Assembly (NCBI GenBank): GCA_016201285.1
Contig: JACQDE010000085.1
Coordinates: 1-64,000 of the forward strand
Source of the DNA: Acidobacteriota bacterium
GTDB lineage: Bacteria > Acidobacteriota > Terriglobia > Acidiferrales > UBA7541
Direction: 5' to 3'
Length of the DNA stretch: 64,000 bases
Below the pieces are notes generated by a model. The model searched no databases, was not told where the DNA came from, and saw only the letters and a list, made by a program, of their open reading frames with translations. Every line of letters begins with the position of its first letter. Position 1 is the stretch's first letter. Positions 25,500 through 34,889 of the stretch are shown here, piece by piece. A program made the translations under genes and the position numbers.

Positions 25500-26006
25500 A
25501 TGCTCTGTCTTTGCAGTCACGCCTCGGAATTGGCCATTCGGGCTGCGATGCACCTTGCAACGCAACCACCAGGAAAGCTCTCCCCCGTGCACGAAATCGC
25601 CGCCGGCACCGGGTTGCCCGCCGCCTACCTCGCCAAAATCATGCGCTTGCTCATTCGTGGCGGACTGGTCCGGGCGTTTCGCGGGCCGGGCGGCGGCGTG
25701 GAGTTGGGCCGTCCGCCGGATTCGATCACGCTTGCGGCGCTGGTACGCGCTGTCGAAGGCGATACCAGCAGCGACATCTGCATTATGGGCATGGGTGGAT
25801 GTTCGGAAACGGCGCCTTGCCCTCTTCACTCTCAGTGGGCCCCCTTGCGCGCGGAGTTTCATCGGCTGCTGGAGGGAACCTCACTGGCGTCGCTCGTGCA
25901 GGCTTCGCAGGAAAAGTCCGGATTCATGCCCACGGATTTGTTGCACGCGACATCCGCAATACCCCGCTCGAAAGCAAAGGCGGGCAAGAGGCAAAAAACT
26001 CTATGA
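25500..26006 (+). CDS. Rrf2-family transcription regulator, first gene of the nitrate operon
   Basis: A 168-residue paralogue of the divergent regulator. Rrf2 N-terminus HASELAIRAAMHLA, wing RGPGGGVELG, and a Cys triad at 94, 101 and 107 with the same C-x6-C-x5-C-PLH pattern, so it probably carries an Fe-S cluster too. Its stop overlaps the start of the dihaem cytochrome gene by 4 bases, so it is translated together with the nitrate operon and may autoregulate. The ATG at 25500 has no clear ribosome site. Confidence 0.85.
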   Translation: MLCLCSHASELAIRAAMHLATQPPGKLSPVHEIAAGTGLPAAYLAKIMRLLIRGGLVRAFRGPGGGVELGRPPDSITLAALVRAVEGDTSSDICIMGMGGCSETAPCPLHSQWAPLRAEFHRLLEGTSLASLVQASQEKSGFMPTDLLHATSAIPRSKAKAGKRQKTL

Positions 26007-26914
26007 ATCCTCACTCGTGCCGTTATTGGTCCGAGGCGGCAAGGTCCCTTGCCGTCGTGCTTGTCCGCTTGCGGTTCGTGCTAGCCGCCGCTGCGATCTT
26101 CCTGTTTCTGCCAGCCGGCGCTCCGGCACAGGACGCCGCAGCCTTCTTCAAGCAGAACTGCTCGAGTTGCCACACGATTGGTGGCGGACGGCTGGCCGGG
26201 CCGGACCTGAAAAATGTCCACACGCGCCGCGACCGCGCGTGGCTCAAGCAGTACATCCCCAACCCTAGAGCCATGATGGACCGTGGCGATCCGTACGCCC
26301 TCAAGCTGCTGCAATCGGCGCAGGGCGTCATTATGCCTCCGCCACAGGGGCTGACGGATGCCCGTCTTGACGAGATTCTGAATTTCATCGAGGCCGAGTC
26401 GAAATCCGGCAGGGTCTGGGGCGGAGGCGGAATCAGCGACCGGCCTTACACGGCTGCCGACCTTGTCACCGGGCGCGGCCTCTTCACCGGCACGACTCCG
26501 CTTTCCAAGGGCGGACCGGCCTGCATTTCCTGCCACACGGTAGGCACCCTCGGCGGCTTGGGCGGCGGACGCCTAGCGCCATTTCCGCAGTATGACCTGA
26601 CGCGGGTGTACGAGCGGCTGGGGGGACGCAAGGCGGTCGGCGCGTGGCTATCTGCGCCAGCCACTCCGACCATGCAGGCGCTGTTCAAGAACCGTCCGAT
26701 TCAAACGGACGAGGCCTTTGCGATTCTGGCCACGATCGAAGATGCCGCGGCCAATAGCGGTGAAGCCGATGCCGTGCCGCTTCTGGATTTTTTCTTGATG
26801 GGTCTTGGCGGCGCTGTTTTGGGACTGGTGACTTTTGGCACCGCCTGGCGGACCCGTTTCCGGAGCGTGCGTGGGTCCATGGTGCGTGGGGAACTGCAAC
26901 GAGGTGAGGAATGA
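26003..26914 (+). CDS. membrane-anchored dihaem cytochrome c (NarC-like by position)
   Basis: A 303-residue protein with an N-terminal hydrophobic export segment ([20 protein letters not shown]), two c-type haem motifs (CSSCH and CISCH) in two cytochrome c domains, candidate Met ligands in [10 protein letters not shown] and later, and a C-terminal membrane helix ([21 protein letters not shown]). It lies directly before narG, overlapping by 4 bases. The Thermus nar operon also opens with a dihaem cytochrome (NarC) ahead of narGHJIK, so it probably carries electrons to the nitrate reductase. The sequence itself shows only a dihaem cytochrome; the partner is inference. Confidence 0.85.
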   Translation: MNPHSCRYWSEAARSLAVVLVRLRFVLAAAAIFLFLPAGAPAQDAAAFFKQNCSSCHTIGGGRLAGPDLKNVHTRRDRAWLKQYIPNPRAMMDRGDPYALKLLQSAQGVIMPPPQGLTDARLDEILNFIEAESKSGRVWGGGGISDRPYTAADLVTGRGLFTGTTPLSKGGPACISCHTVGTLGGLGGGRLAPFPQYDLTRVYERLGGRKAVGAWLSAPATPTMQALFKNRPIQTDEAFAILATIEDAAANSGEADAVPLLDFFLMGLGGAVLGLVTFGTAWRTRFRSVRGSMVRGELQRGEE

Positions 26915-29900
26915 ATCGGAAGAATGCACTGGAGTGGATCAAGGACGAAACCGACCCGAATCTCCGGAGCTGGGAGGAGTTCTACCGAAACCGATGGCAG
27001 TTCGACAAAGTCGTGCGCAGCACCCACGGCGTCAACTGCACCGGCGGCTGCACCTGGCAGATTCATGTCAAGGACGGAATCGTCACGTGGGAGATGCAGG
27101 GACTCGATTATCCCGCCCTGGATTCCAGCCTGCCTCCCTATGAGCCTCGCGGCTGCCAGCGCGGTATTTCCTTTTCCTGGTATCTCTATAGCCCGCTGCG
27201 CGTGAGGTATCCCTACGTGCGCGGTGCCCTGCTCGACCTTTGGAAAAAGGCGCGGCTGGAACACGACGACCCGGTGGACGCCTGGAAGTCTCTGGTCGAG
27301 AACCCCGAAGCTCGCGCCCGCTGGCAGCGGGCTCGCGGCAAGGGCGGGTTCCGGCGCGTAGAATGGGACACGATCCTCGAGCTGATCGCTGCGGCCAACA
27401 TCCACACGATCAAGACCCACGGCCCGGACCGTATCGCCGGTTTCTCTCCGATCCCGGCGATGTCCATGCTCAGCTATGCCAGTGGCGCGCGCATGTTGCA
27501 GTTGATGGGCGGCATCTCGCTTTCCTTCTACGACTGGTATTGCGACCTGCCGAGCGCTTCGCCGGAGACGTGGGGCGAGCAAACCGACGTGCACGAATCG
27601 GCGGACTGGTACAACGCCAAGCTCATCGTTTCGATGGGCGCAAACCTGAACATGACCCGCACGCCGGACTGCCACTTTGCCGCAGAAGCGCGGCACAACG
27701 GCTCGAAGTTCTGGGTTTTCTCGCCGGACTTCAGCCAGGTGGCGAAGTACGCCGACGAATGGGTGGCCATCAACGCCGGGCAGGACGGCGCCTGGTGGAT
27801 GGCTGTCAATCACGTCCTCCTCAAAGAATTCCATCACGAGAAGCAGACGCCCTACTTTATCGATTACACGAAGAAGTACACGGACGCACCCTACCTGGTC
27901 GAACTTCAGAAAGTAGAAGGCGGTTATCGTCCGGGGCAGATGTTGCGCGCCAACCGGCTGAAGCCCTATGGCAGCGTCGAGAACGGCGAGTGGAAATTCC
28001 TGATGTGGGATGAAACATTGCAGCAGCCCAAGATGCCCATGGGCTCGAGTGGCTTCCGCTGGGGCCAGGAAAAAGGGAAGTGGAATCTCCTGCTCAAGGA
28101 CGGTGTGGACGGCAGCGAAATCAATCCCGCACTCACCTTCCTGCAGGGTAACGACGGCGTCGTGCAGGTGCAGCTTGACGACTTCGGAGAGGGCCAGCAG
28201 ACGATGCGCGGCGTTCCCACGAAGCGCATCCAGACGGCCAGCGGAGAGGCAGTGCTCGTCGCCACGGTGTACGACCTGCTGATGGCGCAGTACGGCGTGC
28301 CGCGCGGGATCGAGGGTGACTATCCGCTCGACTACAACGACGAAAACAGTCCCTACACGCCGGCCTGGTCGGAGAAATACACCGGCATGGGGCGCGAACT
28401 GTTAGTCCGCTTTGCCCGCGAGTGGGGCAACACGGCGGAACTGACGAAAGGGAAGTGCACGATCATCATCGGTGCGGGCATCAACCACTGGTATCACGCC
28501 AACCTGATGTACCGCGCCGGCATTCACGCGCTGATGTTTTGCGGCTGCGTGGGTGTCAACGGCGGAGGCCTGGCGCACTACGTCGGCCAGGAAAAGCTGG
28601 CGCCGATGGAGTCTTGGTCGGCCATCGCGTTCGGGCGCGATTGGGTCCCAGCCGTGCGGCTGCAGAATGCGCCGAGCTGGCATTACGTCAACACCGATCA
28701 GTGGCGCTACGAAAAAGAATTCACCGACTACCACACAGTTCCGATGGGGCAAAACGGAAACTCCCTGGCGCATGGCCACACGATGGACATTCAAGTCCGC
28801 GCCGTGCGCAACGGCTGGCTGCCGTTCTACCCCCAGTTCAACAAGAACTCGCTTGCGTTGGTCCGCGAGGCGATGGCCGCCGGCGCGCAATCCGAAGAAG
28901 ACATTAAGGCGTGCGTCGTACGCGCGCTCAAGGAGCGCAAGCTGAAGTTCTCCGTTGAAGACCCGGACGCTTCGGAAAACTGGCCTCGCGTCTGGTTCAT
29001 CTGGCGCGGTAATGCCCTCATGGCGAGCGCCAAGGGGCATGAATATTTCCTGCGGCACTACCTCGGCACACACACGAACACGATTGCCGAAGATCTGGCG
29101 CGCGACTCCGTAAAAGAAGTCATCTGGCACGAGCACGCCCCCCAGGGGAAGATGGACCTGGTGGTGGACCTGAATTTCCGCATGGACACCTCCGCGCTCT
29201 ATTCGGACGTCGTACTCCCGGCGGCCACCTGGTACGAGAAGGCCGACCTCAACTCCACCGACATGCACAGCTTCATCCACCCGCTCTCCGCGGCCGTGCC
29301 GCCGTGCTGGGAGTCCAAGACCGACTGGCAGATCTTCCGCGCCATCTCCAAGAAATTCTCCGAGCTCGCCGAAAAGCATTTTCCCGAGCCGGTGTGGGAC
29401 ATCGTGGCCTCACCGCTGGCCCATGACACCGCCGCGGAAATCGCCCAGCCCGCCATCAAGGATTGGTACCGCGGCGAAGTCGAAGCCATCCCGGGCAAGA
29501 CCATGCCCGGCCTGCGCCTGGTCGCTCGCGACTACAAGAATCTCTACAACCAGTTCATTTCTTTAGGCGAACTGGTGAAGAAAAACGGTCTCGGCGCCCA
29601 CGGCACCTCGTACAACATCGAAGATTTCTACGACGAAGCCGCGCGCTCCATGCCCACCGTTCGCTGGCAGGGCAAGACCTACCCCTCGCTGCTCGAAGAC
29701 GAGCACGCCTGCAACTTGGTCCTGCATCTGGCCACTGTCACCAACGGCGAGCTCGCCTACCGCTCCTACAAAAACATGGAAGAAAAGGTCGGCCTGCCGC
29801 TCGTGCAGCTTGCCGAAAAAAGCCGCGGCGTCCGCACCAGCTATCACGACCTGCAATCGCAGCCGCGCCGTTTTGTCAACAGCCCCATGTGGTCCGGCCT

Positions 29901-30555
29901 GATTGAGAATGGCCGTGCCTACGCACCGTTCACCTATAACGTCGAAGCGCTGGTGCCGTGGCGCACGCTGACCGGCCGCCAGCACTTCTATCTCGACCAT
30001 CCGGGATATCTTGATTTCGGCGAGCACCTGCCGACCTACAAGCCAAAGCCGCTGCCCACGCAGTACTCCGACCTGCGCTTCAGCAAGGAAGAAGGCCTGA
30101 CGAAGATGTTGAACTATCTGACACCGCACGGGAAGTGGCACATCCACTCCACCTACGGTGACAACCAGCGCATGACCACGCTCTCCCGCGGCGTCGAGCC
30201 GCTTTGGCTCAACGACAAGGATGCTGCCGAACTCGGCCTCGTGGATAACGATTGGGTCGAAGTGCACAATGACAACGGCGTCGTTGTCACGCGCACCGCG
30301 GTTAGTGCCCGCATCCCGCGCGGCATCTGCATCCAGTATCACTCGCCGGAGCGGACGTACTCGGTGCCGACCTCGCCCCTGCGCGGGCATCGCCGCGCCG
30401 GCGGGCACAACAGCCTGACGCGCGTCCGCCTGAAGCCGAACCTGATGGTGGGAGGCTATGGCCAATTCACCTTCCACTTCAACTATTGGGGTCCCATCGG
30501 CTGCAACCGCGATACGCACGTGCTCGTTCGCAAACTTCCGGAATTGAAGTGGTAA
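26911..30555 (+). CDS. narG: respiratory nitrate reductase alpha subunit
   Basis: A 1214-residue molybdopterin oxidoreductase aligning along its length with NarG. The FS0 cluster ligands His-x3-Cys-x3-Cys are in [14 protein letters not shown] with the fourth Cys in EPRGCQRG. The molybdenum-Asp region is [20 protein letters not shown], matching the NarG aspartate. The N-terminus has no twin-arginine motif, which suggests a cytoplasmic-facing enzyme, although Tat-like vestiges are degenerate in many NarG. It reduces nitrate to nitrite using electrons from NarH. A nitrite oxidoreductase role is less likely given narJ, narI and narK next to it. Confidence 0.93.
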   Translation: MNRKNALEWIKDETDPNLRSWEEFYRNRWQFDKVVRSTHGVNCTGGCTWQIHVKDGIVTWEMQGLDYPALDSSLPPYEPRGCQRGISFSWYLYSPLRVRYPYVRGALLDLWKKARLEHDDPVDAWKSLVENPEARARWQRARGKGGFRRVEWDTILELIAAANIHTIKTHGPDRIAGFSPIPAMSMLSYASGARMLQLMGGISLSFYDWYCDLPSASPETWGEQTDVHESADWYNAKLIVSMGANLNMTRTPDCHFAAEARHNGSKFWVFSPDFSQVAKYADEWVAINAGQDGAWWMAVNHVLLKEFHHEKQTPYFIDYTKKYTDAPYLVELQKVEGGYRPGQMLRANRLKPYGSVENGEWKFLMWDETLQQPKMPMGSSGFRWGQEKGKWNLLLKDGVDGSEINPALTFLQGNDGVVQVQLDDFGEGQQTMRGVPTKRIQTASGEAVLVATVYDLLMAQYGVPRGIEGDYPLDYNDENSPYTPAWSEKYTGMGRELLVRFAREWGNTAELTKGKCTIIIGAGINHWYHANLMYRAGIHALMFCGCVGVNGGGLAHYVGQEKLAPMESWSAIAFGRDWVPAVRLQNAPSWHYVNTDQWRYEKEFTDYHTVPMGQNGNSLAHGHTMDIQVRAVRNGWLPFYPQFNKNSLALVREAMAAGAQSEEDIKACVVRALKERKLKFSVEDPDASENWPRVWFIWRGNALMASAKGHEYFLRHYLGTHTNTIAEDLARDSVKEVIWHEHAPQGKMDLVVDLNFRMDTSALYSDVVLPAATWYEKADLNSTDMHSFIHPLSAAVPPCWESKTDWQIFRAISKKFSELAEKHFPEPVWDIVASPLAHDTAAEIAQPAIKDWYRGEVEAIPGKTMPGLRLVARDYKNLYNQFISLGELVKKNGLGAHGTSYNIEDFYDEAARSMPTVRWQGKTYPSLLEDEHACNLVLHLATVTNGELAYRSYKNMEEKVGLPLVQLAEKSRGVRTSYHDLQSQPRRFVNSPMWSGLIENGRAYAPFTYNVEALVPWRTLTGRQHFYLDHPGYLDFGEHLPTYKPKPLPTQYSDLRFSKEEGLTKMLNYLTPHGKWHIHSTYGDNQRMTTLSRGVEPLWLNDKDAAELGLVDNDWVEVHNDNGVVVTRTAVSARIPRGICIQYHSPERTYSVPTSPLRGHRRAGGHNSLTRVRLKPNLMVGGYGQFTFHFNYWGPIGCNRDTHVLVRKLPELKW

Positions 30556-30571
30556 CCAAAGGAGCCTGACC

Positions 30572-32062
30572 ATGGACGTCCGCTCACAGATCGCGATGGT
30601 CTTCCACCTCGACAAATGTATCGGCTGCCACACCTGCTCGATCGCCTGCAAGAACATCTGGACCGATCGCCGCGGCACCGAATACATGTGGTGGAACAAC
30701 GTCGAGACCAAGCCCGGCACCGGCTATCCCACCCGCTGGGAAGACCAGAACAAATATGCCGGTGGCTGGGAGACCTCGAACGGCGACCTGCAGCTCAAGT
30801 CCACCAGCAAGCGGAAAGTGGTGTTCAACATTTTTCACAACCCGCACATGCCCACGATGGACGACTACTACGAGCCGTGGACCTACGACTACCAGCACCT
30901 GTTCAACGCGCCGGAGGGTTCCGATCAGCCTACCGCGCGGCCCATCTCCATGGTCACCGGCGAGTTCATCAACATCGAATCCGGGCCGAACTGGGACGAC
31001 GACTTGGGCGGTTCGCCGGTCTATGCCGAAAACGACCCGAACCTCGCCGGGCTCACCCCCGAGCAGCGCCAACAGCTCTTTGCCGTCGAGCGCCTGGTCT
31101 TCTTCTACTTCCCGCGCATCTGTAACCACTGCTCGAACCCGGCCTGCGTGGCTTCCTGCCCTTCGGGTGCGCTCTACAAGCGCGGTGAGGACGGCATCGT
31201 GCTCCTCGACCAGAAGCGCTGCCGCGGCTGGCGCTCCTGCATTGCCGCCTGCCCCTACAAAAAGGTCTTCTTCAACTGGTCCACCGGTAAGTCGGAGAAA
31301 TGCATCCTCTGCTTCCCGCGCGTGGAGACGGGGCAGGCGCCCGCCTGCTTCCACTCTTGCGTGGGCCGCATCCGTTACCTCGGCGTGCTGCTCTACGACG
31401 CCTCGCGCATCGAGGAAGTCGCCAAGCTGCCGGATGATCAGCTCGTCGAGGGCCAGCGCTCCATGCTCCTCGACCCCTTTGACCCGGCGGTGATCGCCGG
31501 CGCGCGTGCCAACGGCGTCACCGAATCCACCATCGAGTCGGCGCAGAAGTCGCCGGTGTATCAGTTTGTGAAGGTCTGGAAAATCGCGCTCCCGCCGCAC
31601 ATCGAGTTCCGCACCCTGCCCATGCTCTTCTACGTGCCGCCGATGTCGCCGGTGATGTCCCACATGGAAGAGAAGACCAAGGAGCACAACTCCGAGGAAC
31701 TCTTCCACGATATCGAGGAAGCGCGCGTCCCCATGAAGTTTCTAGCCAACCTGTTTGGGGCCGGCCATGAAGGAAAAGTCCGCTACGCCCTCAAGAAGCA
31801 GAAGGCGGTGCGCTGGTACCGCCGCGCGCTGACCGTGGGCGATGTGGATTTGGCCGTGGCCCTGCGAATGCTCACCGAAGCGGACTGTACGCCTGAGGAA
31901 GCCGACGCAATCTACAAACTCACCTCGCTGTGCTCCTTCGACGATCGCTTCGTTATCCCACCCGCGCACCGGGAGGAAGCAATACAAATGTTCGAGGATC
32001 CTCTCGAACATAAGCAAGGCGCCGGCTTCGGCTTCCTCTCTGTGCCGCATCGGGGCATGTGA
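30572..32062 (+). CDS. narH: respiratory nitrate reductase beta subunit
   Basis: A 496-residue Fe-S electron-transfer subunit. Four cluster motifs are seen in order: CIGCHTCSIACKN, CNHCSNPACVASCP, CRGWRSCIAACP (Trp replaces a Cys, the mark of the NarH [3Fe-4S] cluster) and CILCFPRVETGQAPACFHSC. It passes electrons from NarI to NarG. AAAGGAG precedes the ATG; its stop overlaps the narJ start by one base. Confidence 0.94.
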   Translation: MDVRSQIAMVFHLDKCIGCHTCSIACKNIWTDRRGTEYMWWNNVETKPGTGYPTRWEDQNKYAGGWETSNGDLQLKSTSKRKVVFNIFHNPHMPTMDDYYEPWTYDYQHLFNAPEGSDQPTARPISMVTGEFINIESGPNWDDDLGGSPVYAENDPNLAGLTPEQRQQLFAVERLVFFYFPRICNHCSNPACVASCPSGALYKRGEDGIVLLDQKRCRGWRSCIAACPYKKVFFNWSTGKSEKCILCFPRVETGQAPACFHSCVGRIRYLGVLLYDASRIEEVAKLPDDQLVEGQRSMLLDPFDPAVIAGARANGVTESTIESAQKSPVYQFVKVWKIALPPHIEFRTLPMLFYVPPMSPVMSHMEEKTKEHNSEELFHDIEEARVPMKFLANLFGAGHEGKVRYALKKQKAVRWYRRALTVGDVDLAVALRMLTEADCTPEEADAIYKLTSLCSFDDRFVIPPAHREEAIQMFEDPLEHKQGAGFGFLSVPHRGM

Positions 32063-32637
32063 TGGATACCACCAGGCTGTACGACCAACTGGCCGCCCTG
32101 TTCGAATATCCGGGCAAGGACTATGCGGAACGCGTCTCGCGCTGTGCGGCGGCCCTCGCGGCCGTCCAGCCGGACGCGGCCTCTACGCTTGAGGAATTCT
32201 GCGGGCAAGTCCGCGGGCGCACTGCCGAAGAGCTCCAGGAACACTTCATTCAGACCTTCGACCTGAATCCGGATTGTTCCCTCGAGTTGGGATGGCACCT
32301 GTTCGGGGAAAACTACGACCGGGGCACTTACTTGGTGAAATTGCGCGGGCTGCTGCGCCGGTTCGGCCTGGCCGAAACGCACGAGCTCCCGGACCATGTC
32401 ACCTACGCCCTGGCACTGCTTGGCCGGATGCCGGAAGCGGAAGCGGAGGAGTTCGCCATTGCGTGCGTGCTTCCCGCACTTCAGAAGATCCGCGCCGCGG
32501 TCAAAAAAGAAAATTCATTCCATACCTTGCTGGAGGTGGTGGCGGCGCTGCTTGGCAGCCGCTTTGCCGCCTTCCCGCTGGAATCAATCCCCGCCGCGCC
32601 GGCATTGCGCGTGCTCAATGGGAGTGGACTCGCATGA
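32062..32637 (+). CDS. narJ: nitrate reductase molybdenum cofactor assembly chaperone
   Basis: A 191-residue helical TorD/NarJ-family chaperone that binds NarG during cofactor insertion and does not remain in the complex. Family marks are the start YDQLAALFEYPG and the middle segment HFIQTFDLNPDCSLELGWHL. The ATG at 32062 overlaps the narH stop; a GTG one codon earlier is possible. It overlaps narI by 4 bases. Confidence 0.9.
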   Translation: MDTTRLYDQLAALFEYPGKDYAERVSRCAAALAAVQPDAASTLEEFCGQVRGRTAEELQEHFIQTFDLNPDCSLELGWHLFGENYDRGTYLVKLRGLLRRFGLAETHELPDHVTYALALLGRMPEAEAEEFAIACVLPALQKIRAAVKKENSFHTLLEVVAALLGSRFAAFPLESIPAAPALRVLNGSGLA

Positions 32638-33341
32638 ACACCACGGCTGCAAATTGGGATCAGATTCTCTTCGTCGTGCTGCCCTATGCGGTGATGTTTG
32701 TTTTCCTGCTGGGTACCATCATGCGCTATCGCAAGGCGCCCTTCACGTACTCGAGCCTTTCGTCGCAGTTCCTCGAGAACCAGCAGCACTTCTGGGGCCT
32801 GGTGCCCTTTCACTACGGAATCATCACGGTGTTGTCAGGCCACGTGATTGCGTTCCTGATTCCGCGCCAGGTATTGCTGTGGAACAGCCGCCCCCTTCGG
32901 CTCTACGTCCTGGAAATCTCTGCGCTCATTTTCGGGCTGCTCACCCTGGTGGGACTGGGGGGATGCATTACGCGGCGGCTTACGGTTAGCAAAATCCGGG
33001 AAGTAACCAGCCTCCTGGATTGGCACGTGTTTGCGCTGTTGCTGGTGCAGGTGGCCAGCGGAGTGTACGTGGCAGTGTTCCATCCCTGGGGCTCCTCGTG
33101 GTTTGCTTCGGTGCTGTCGCCCTACCTCTGGTCGCTGGTGAAGTTTCAGCCGGATCTGGGATACGTCGCCGCCCTGCCGTTCGCGGTCAAGCTGCACATC
33201 GCGTCAGCCTACGCGATCATCGGTCTTGCGCCGTTTACGCGGCTGGTGCACGTGCTCGTGGTGCCCAACCCCTACTTGTGGCGAAAGCCTCAGGTGGTCC
33301 GCTGGTACCGGCCGTCGCGTTCCACGCCCGGGAATTCATGA
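32634..33341 (+). CDS. narI: respiratory nitrate reductase gamma subunit (cytochrome b)
   Basis: A 235-residue membrane subunit with five predicted helices and two b haems. Candidate axial His pairs are in PFHYGIITVLSGHVIAF and KLHIASAYAIIGLAPF plus TRLVHVLVVP, aligning with the four haem ligands of E. coli NarI. It oxidises quinol, or here possibly takes electrons from the dihaem cytochrome, and delivers them to NarH. ATGA overlap with narJ. Confidence 0.92.
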   Translation: MNTTAANWDQILFVVLPYAVMFVFLLGTIMRYRKAPFTYSSLSSQFLENQQHFWGLVPFHYGIITVLSGHVIAFLIPRQVLLWNSRPLRLYVLEISALIFGLLTLVGLGGCITRRLTVSKIREVTSLLDWHVFALLLVQVASGVYVAVFHPWGSSWFASVLSPYLWSLVKFQPDLGYVAALPFAVKLHIASAYAIIGLAPFTRLVHVLVVPNPYLWRKPQVVRWYRPSRSTPGNS

Positions 33342-33360
33342 TTCGGAGGTGAATAAATAG

Positions 33361-34863
33361 ATGTCGGATCAAAGCAAAGCGGTTAGCGTTTTAACGATGA
33401 ACACGCTGGCTTTTACCGTCTGTTTCGCGTGCTGGATGATGAATGGTGTCCTCATAACGTATCTCGTCGAACATGGCGCGTTCAAATGGACGGAATCGCA
33501 AATCGGATGGCTCATTGGCATCCCGGTCTTGACGGGCTCTCTTACCCGCCTCCCCGTGGGCATTCTGACCGATAAGTTCGGTGGGCGAAACGTCTACGGC
33601 CTGCTCATGCTGATTTCGGCCATTCCGATGTACCTCATGAGCAGGGCGAACAGCTACGAAGACTTCCTGTGGGGCAGCTTGGGATTTGGCCTCTCCGGCG
33701 CGTCCTTCGCCGTAGGCATCGCCTACACCTCGGTCTGGTTCAGCAAGGAACGGCAGGGTACTGCGCTCGGCATTTTCGGCGCGGGCAATGCCGGTTCGGC
33801 TTTGACCAGCATGGGCGCACCATTCGTGCTTCAAAGGCTGACGAATTCCGGCGCAAACCTGGAAGGCTGGCGCACGCTTCCGAAGTTCTACGCGCTGGCA
33901 CTCGTGATCACTGCGATTCTCTTCTTCATGTTCACATATCCCCGAAAGGTGGAGAACGGTGCCGTCAAAACCATGCGGGAGCGGCTGGCGCCCCTCAACA
34001 ACATCCGCGTGTGGCGCTTTGGTCTGTACTATTTCCTTGTGTTCGGCGCCTTCGTAGCGCTCTCTCAATGGCTGATTCCGTATTACGTCAATGTTTATCT
34101 TATGCCGGTGACGATGGCCGGCCTGCTGGCCGCGACGTTTAGCCTTCCATCCGGTGTGATCCGTGCGCTGGGCGGCTGGATGTCCGACCACTATGGCGCG
34201 CGGCGTGTGATGTACTGGGTGCTCGGAAGTTGCGCGGTCTGCTGCGCGCTGCTCATCGTGCCGCGGATGGAGGTCACTTTGCCGGGCAAGGGCGTCATGG
34301 CTTCCATGCCGGGCACGGTCGCCTCGGTTTCTGATTCGGAAATCGTCGTCGGAGAAAAAAAGTATTCCCTCAAGGAGACACCCGCAACGTGGTCCAATGT
34401 GGATTCGTCCGATAGCATGCTTCTTCTTCCCAAGCGCGCGTTCTGGCAGAAAGCCGTCGTGAATCCAGGTGAAAAAGTCCTCAAGAAGCAGCTCCTCGCC
34501 AGCGGAGTGTCCGTCATCTATTTTCAGGCCAACGTTTGGATCTTCACCGCGCTTGTATTTGTCGTGGGGATCATGATGGGCATCGGCAAAGCTGCTGTTT
34601 ATCGCCATATTCCCGATTACTTTCCGCAGGCGGTCGGCGTCGTTGGCGGAATTGTGGGCGTCATCGGCGGCCTGGGCGGGTTCGTCTGCCCTATCTTGTT
34701 CGGCTACATCCTGGAGCGTACGGGCATCTGGACCACTTGCTGGATGTTCCTTGCCGTCATTTCCATCCTCTGCCTGGTATGGATGCACCTGGTGGTCCAA
34801 AAGATGATGCGGGAAAAAGCTCCTCAGCTCATGAGACAAATGGAAACGGGTCACACGACCTGA
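33361..34863 (+). CDS. narK: NarK-type nitrate/nitrite MFS transporter with soluble insert
   Basis: A 500-residue major facilitator. Signature strings are GWLIGIPVLTGSLTRLPVGI and the nitrate-transporter glycine motif GIFGAGNAGSALTS, with a conserved Arg in each half. Residues about 303-388, between membrane segments, form a hydrophilic insert (begins PRMEVTLPGKGVMASMPGTV) that ordinary NarK proteins lack. GGAGGTG precedes the ATG. With the next gene it makes the usual NarK1/NarK2 pair, thought to be a proton symporter and a nitrate/nitrite antiporter; which is which is not clear here. Confidence 0.9.
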   Translation: MSDQSKAVSVLTMNTLAFTVCFACWMMNGVLITYLVEHGAFKWTESQIGWLIGIPVLTGSLTRLPVGILTDKFGGRNVYGLLMLISAIPMYLMSRANSYEDFLWGSLGFGLSGASFAVGIAYTSVWFSKERQGTALGIFGAGNAGSALTSMGAPFVLQRLTNSGANLEGWRTLPKFYALALVITAILFFMFTYPRKVENGAVKTMRERLAPLNNIRVWRFGLYYFLVFGAFVALSQWLIPYYVNVYLMPVTMAGLLAATFSLPSGVIRALGGWMSDHYGARRVMYWVLGSCAVCCALLIVPRMEVTLPGKGVMASMPGTVASVSDSEIVVGEKKYSLKETPATWSNVDSSDSMLLLPKRAFWQKAVVNPGEKVLKKQLLASGVSVIYFQANVWIFTALVFVVGIMMGIGKAAVYRHIPDYFPQAVGVVGGIVGVIGGLGGFVCPILFGYILERTGIWTTCWMFLAVISILCLVWMHLVVQKMMREKAPQLMRQMETGHTT

Positions 34864-34889
34864 TTCTGCGGACACAAAGGAGCAAATGA

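Noticed and set aside
26701-27837. 378-codon minus-strand frame across the narG start
   Set aside because: Lies opposite a well-supported NarG; composition is typical of antisense shadows in GC-rich DNA.
26911-32062. nitrite oxidoreductase (NxrAB) instead of nitrate reductase
   Set aside because: narJ, narI and two NarK transporters are adjacent and NarG lacks a Tat signal, so nitrate reduction fits better.
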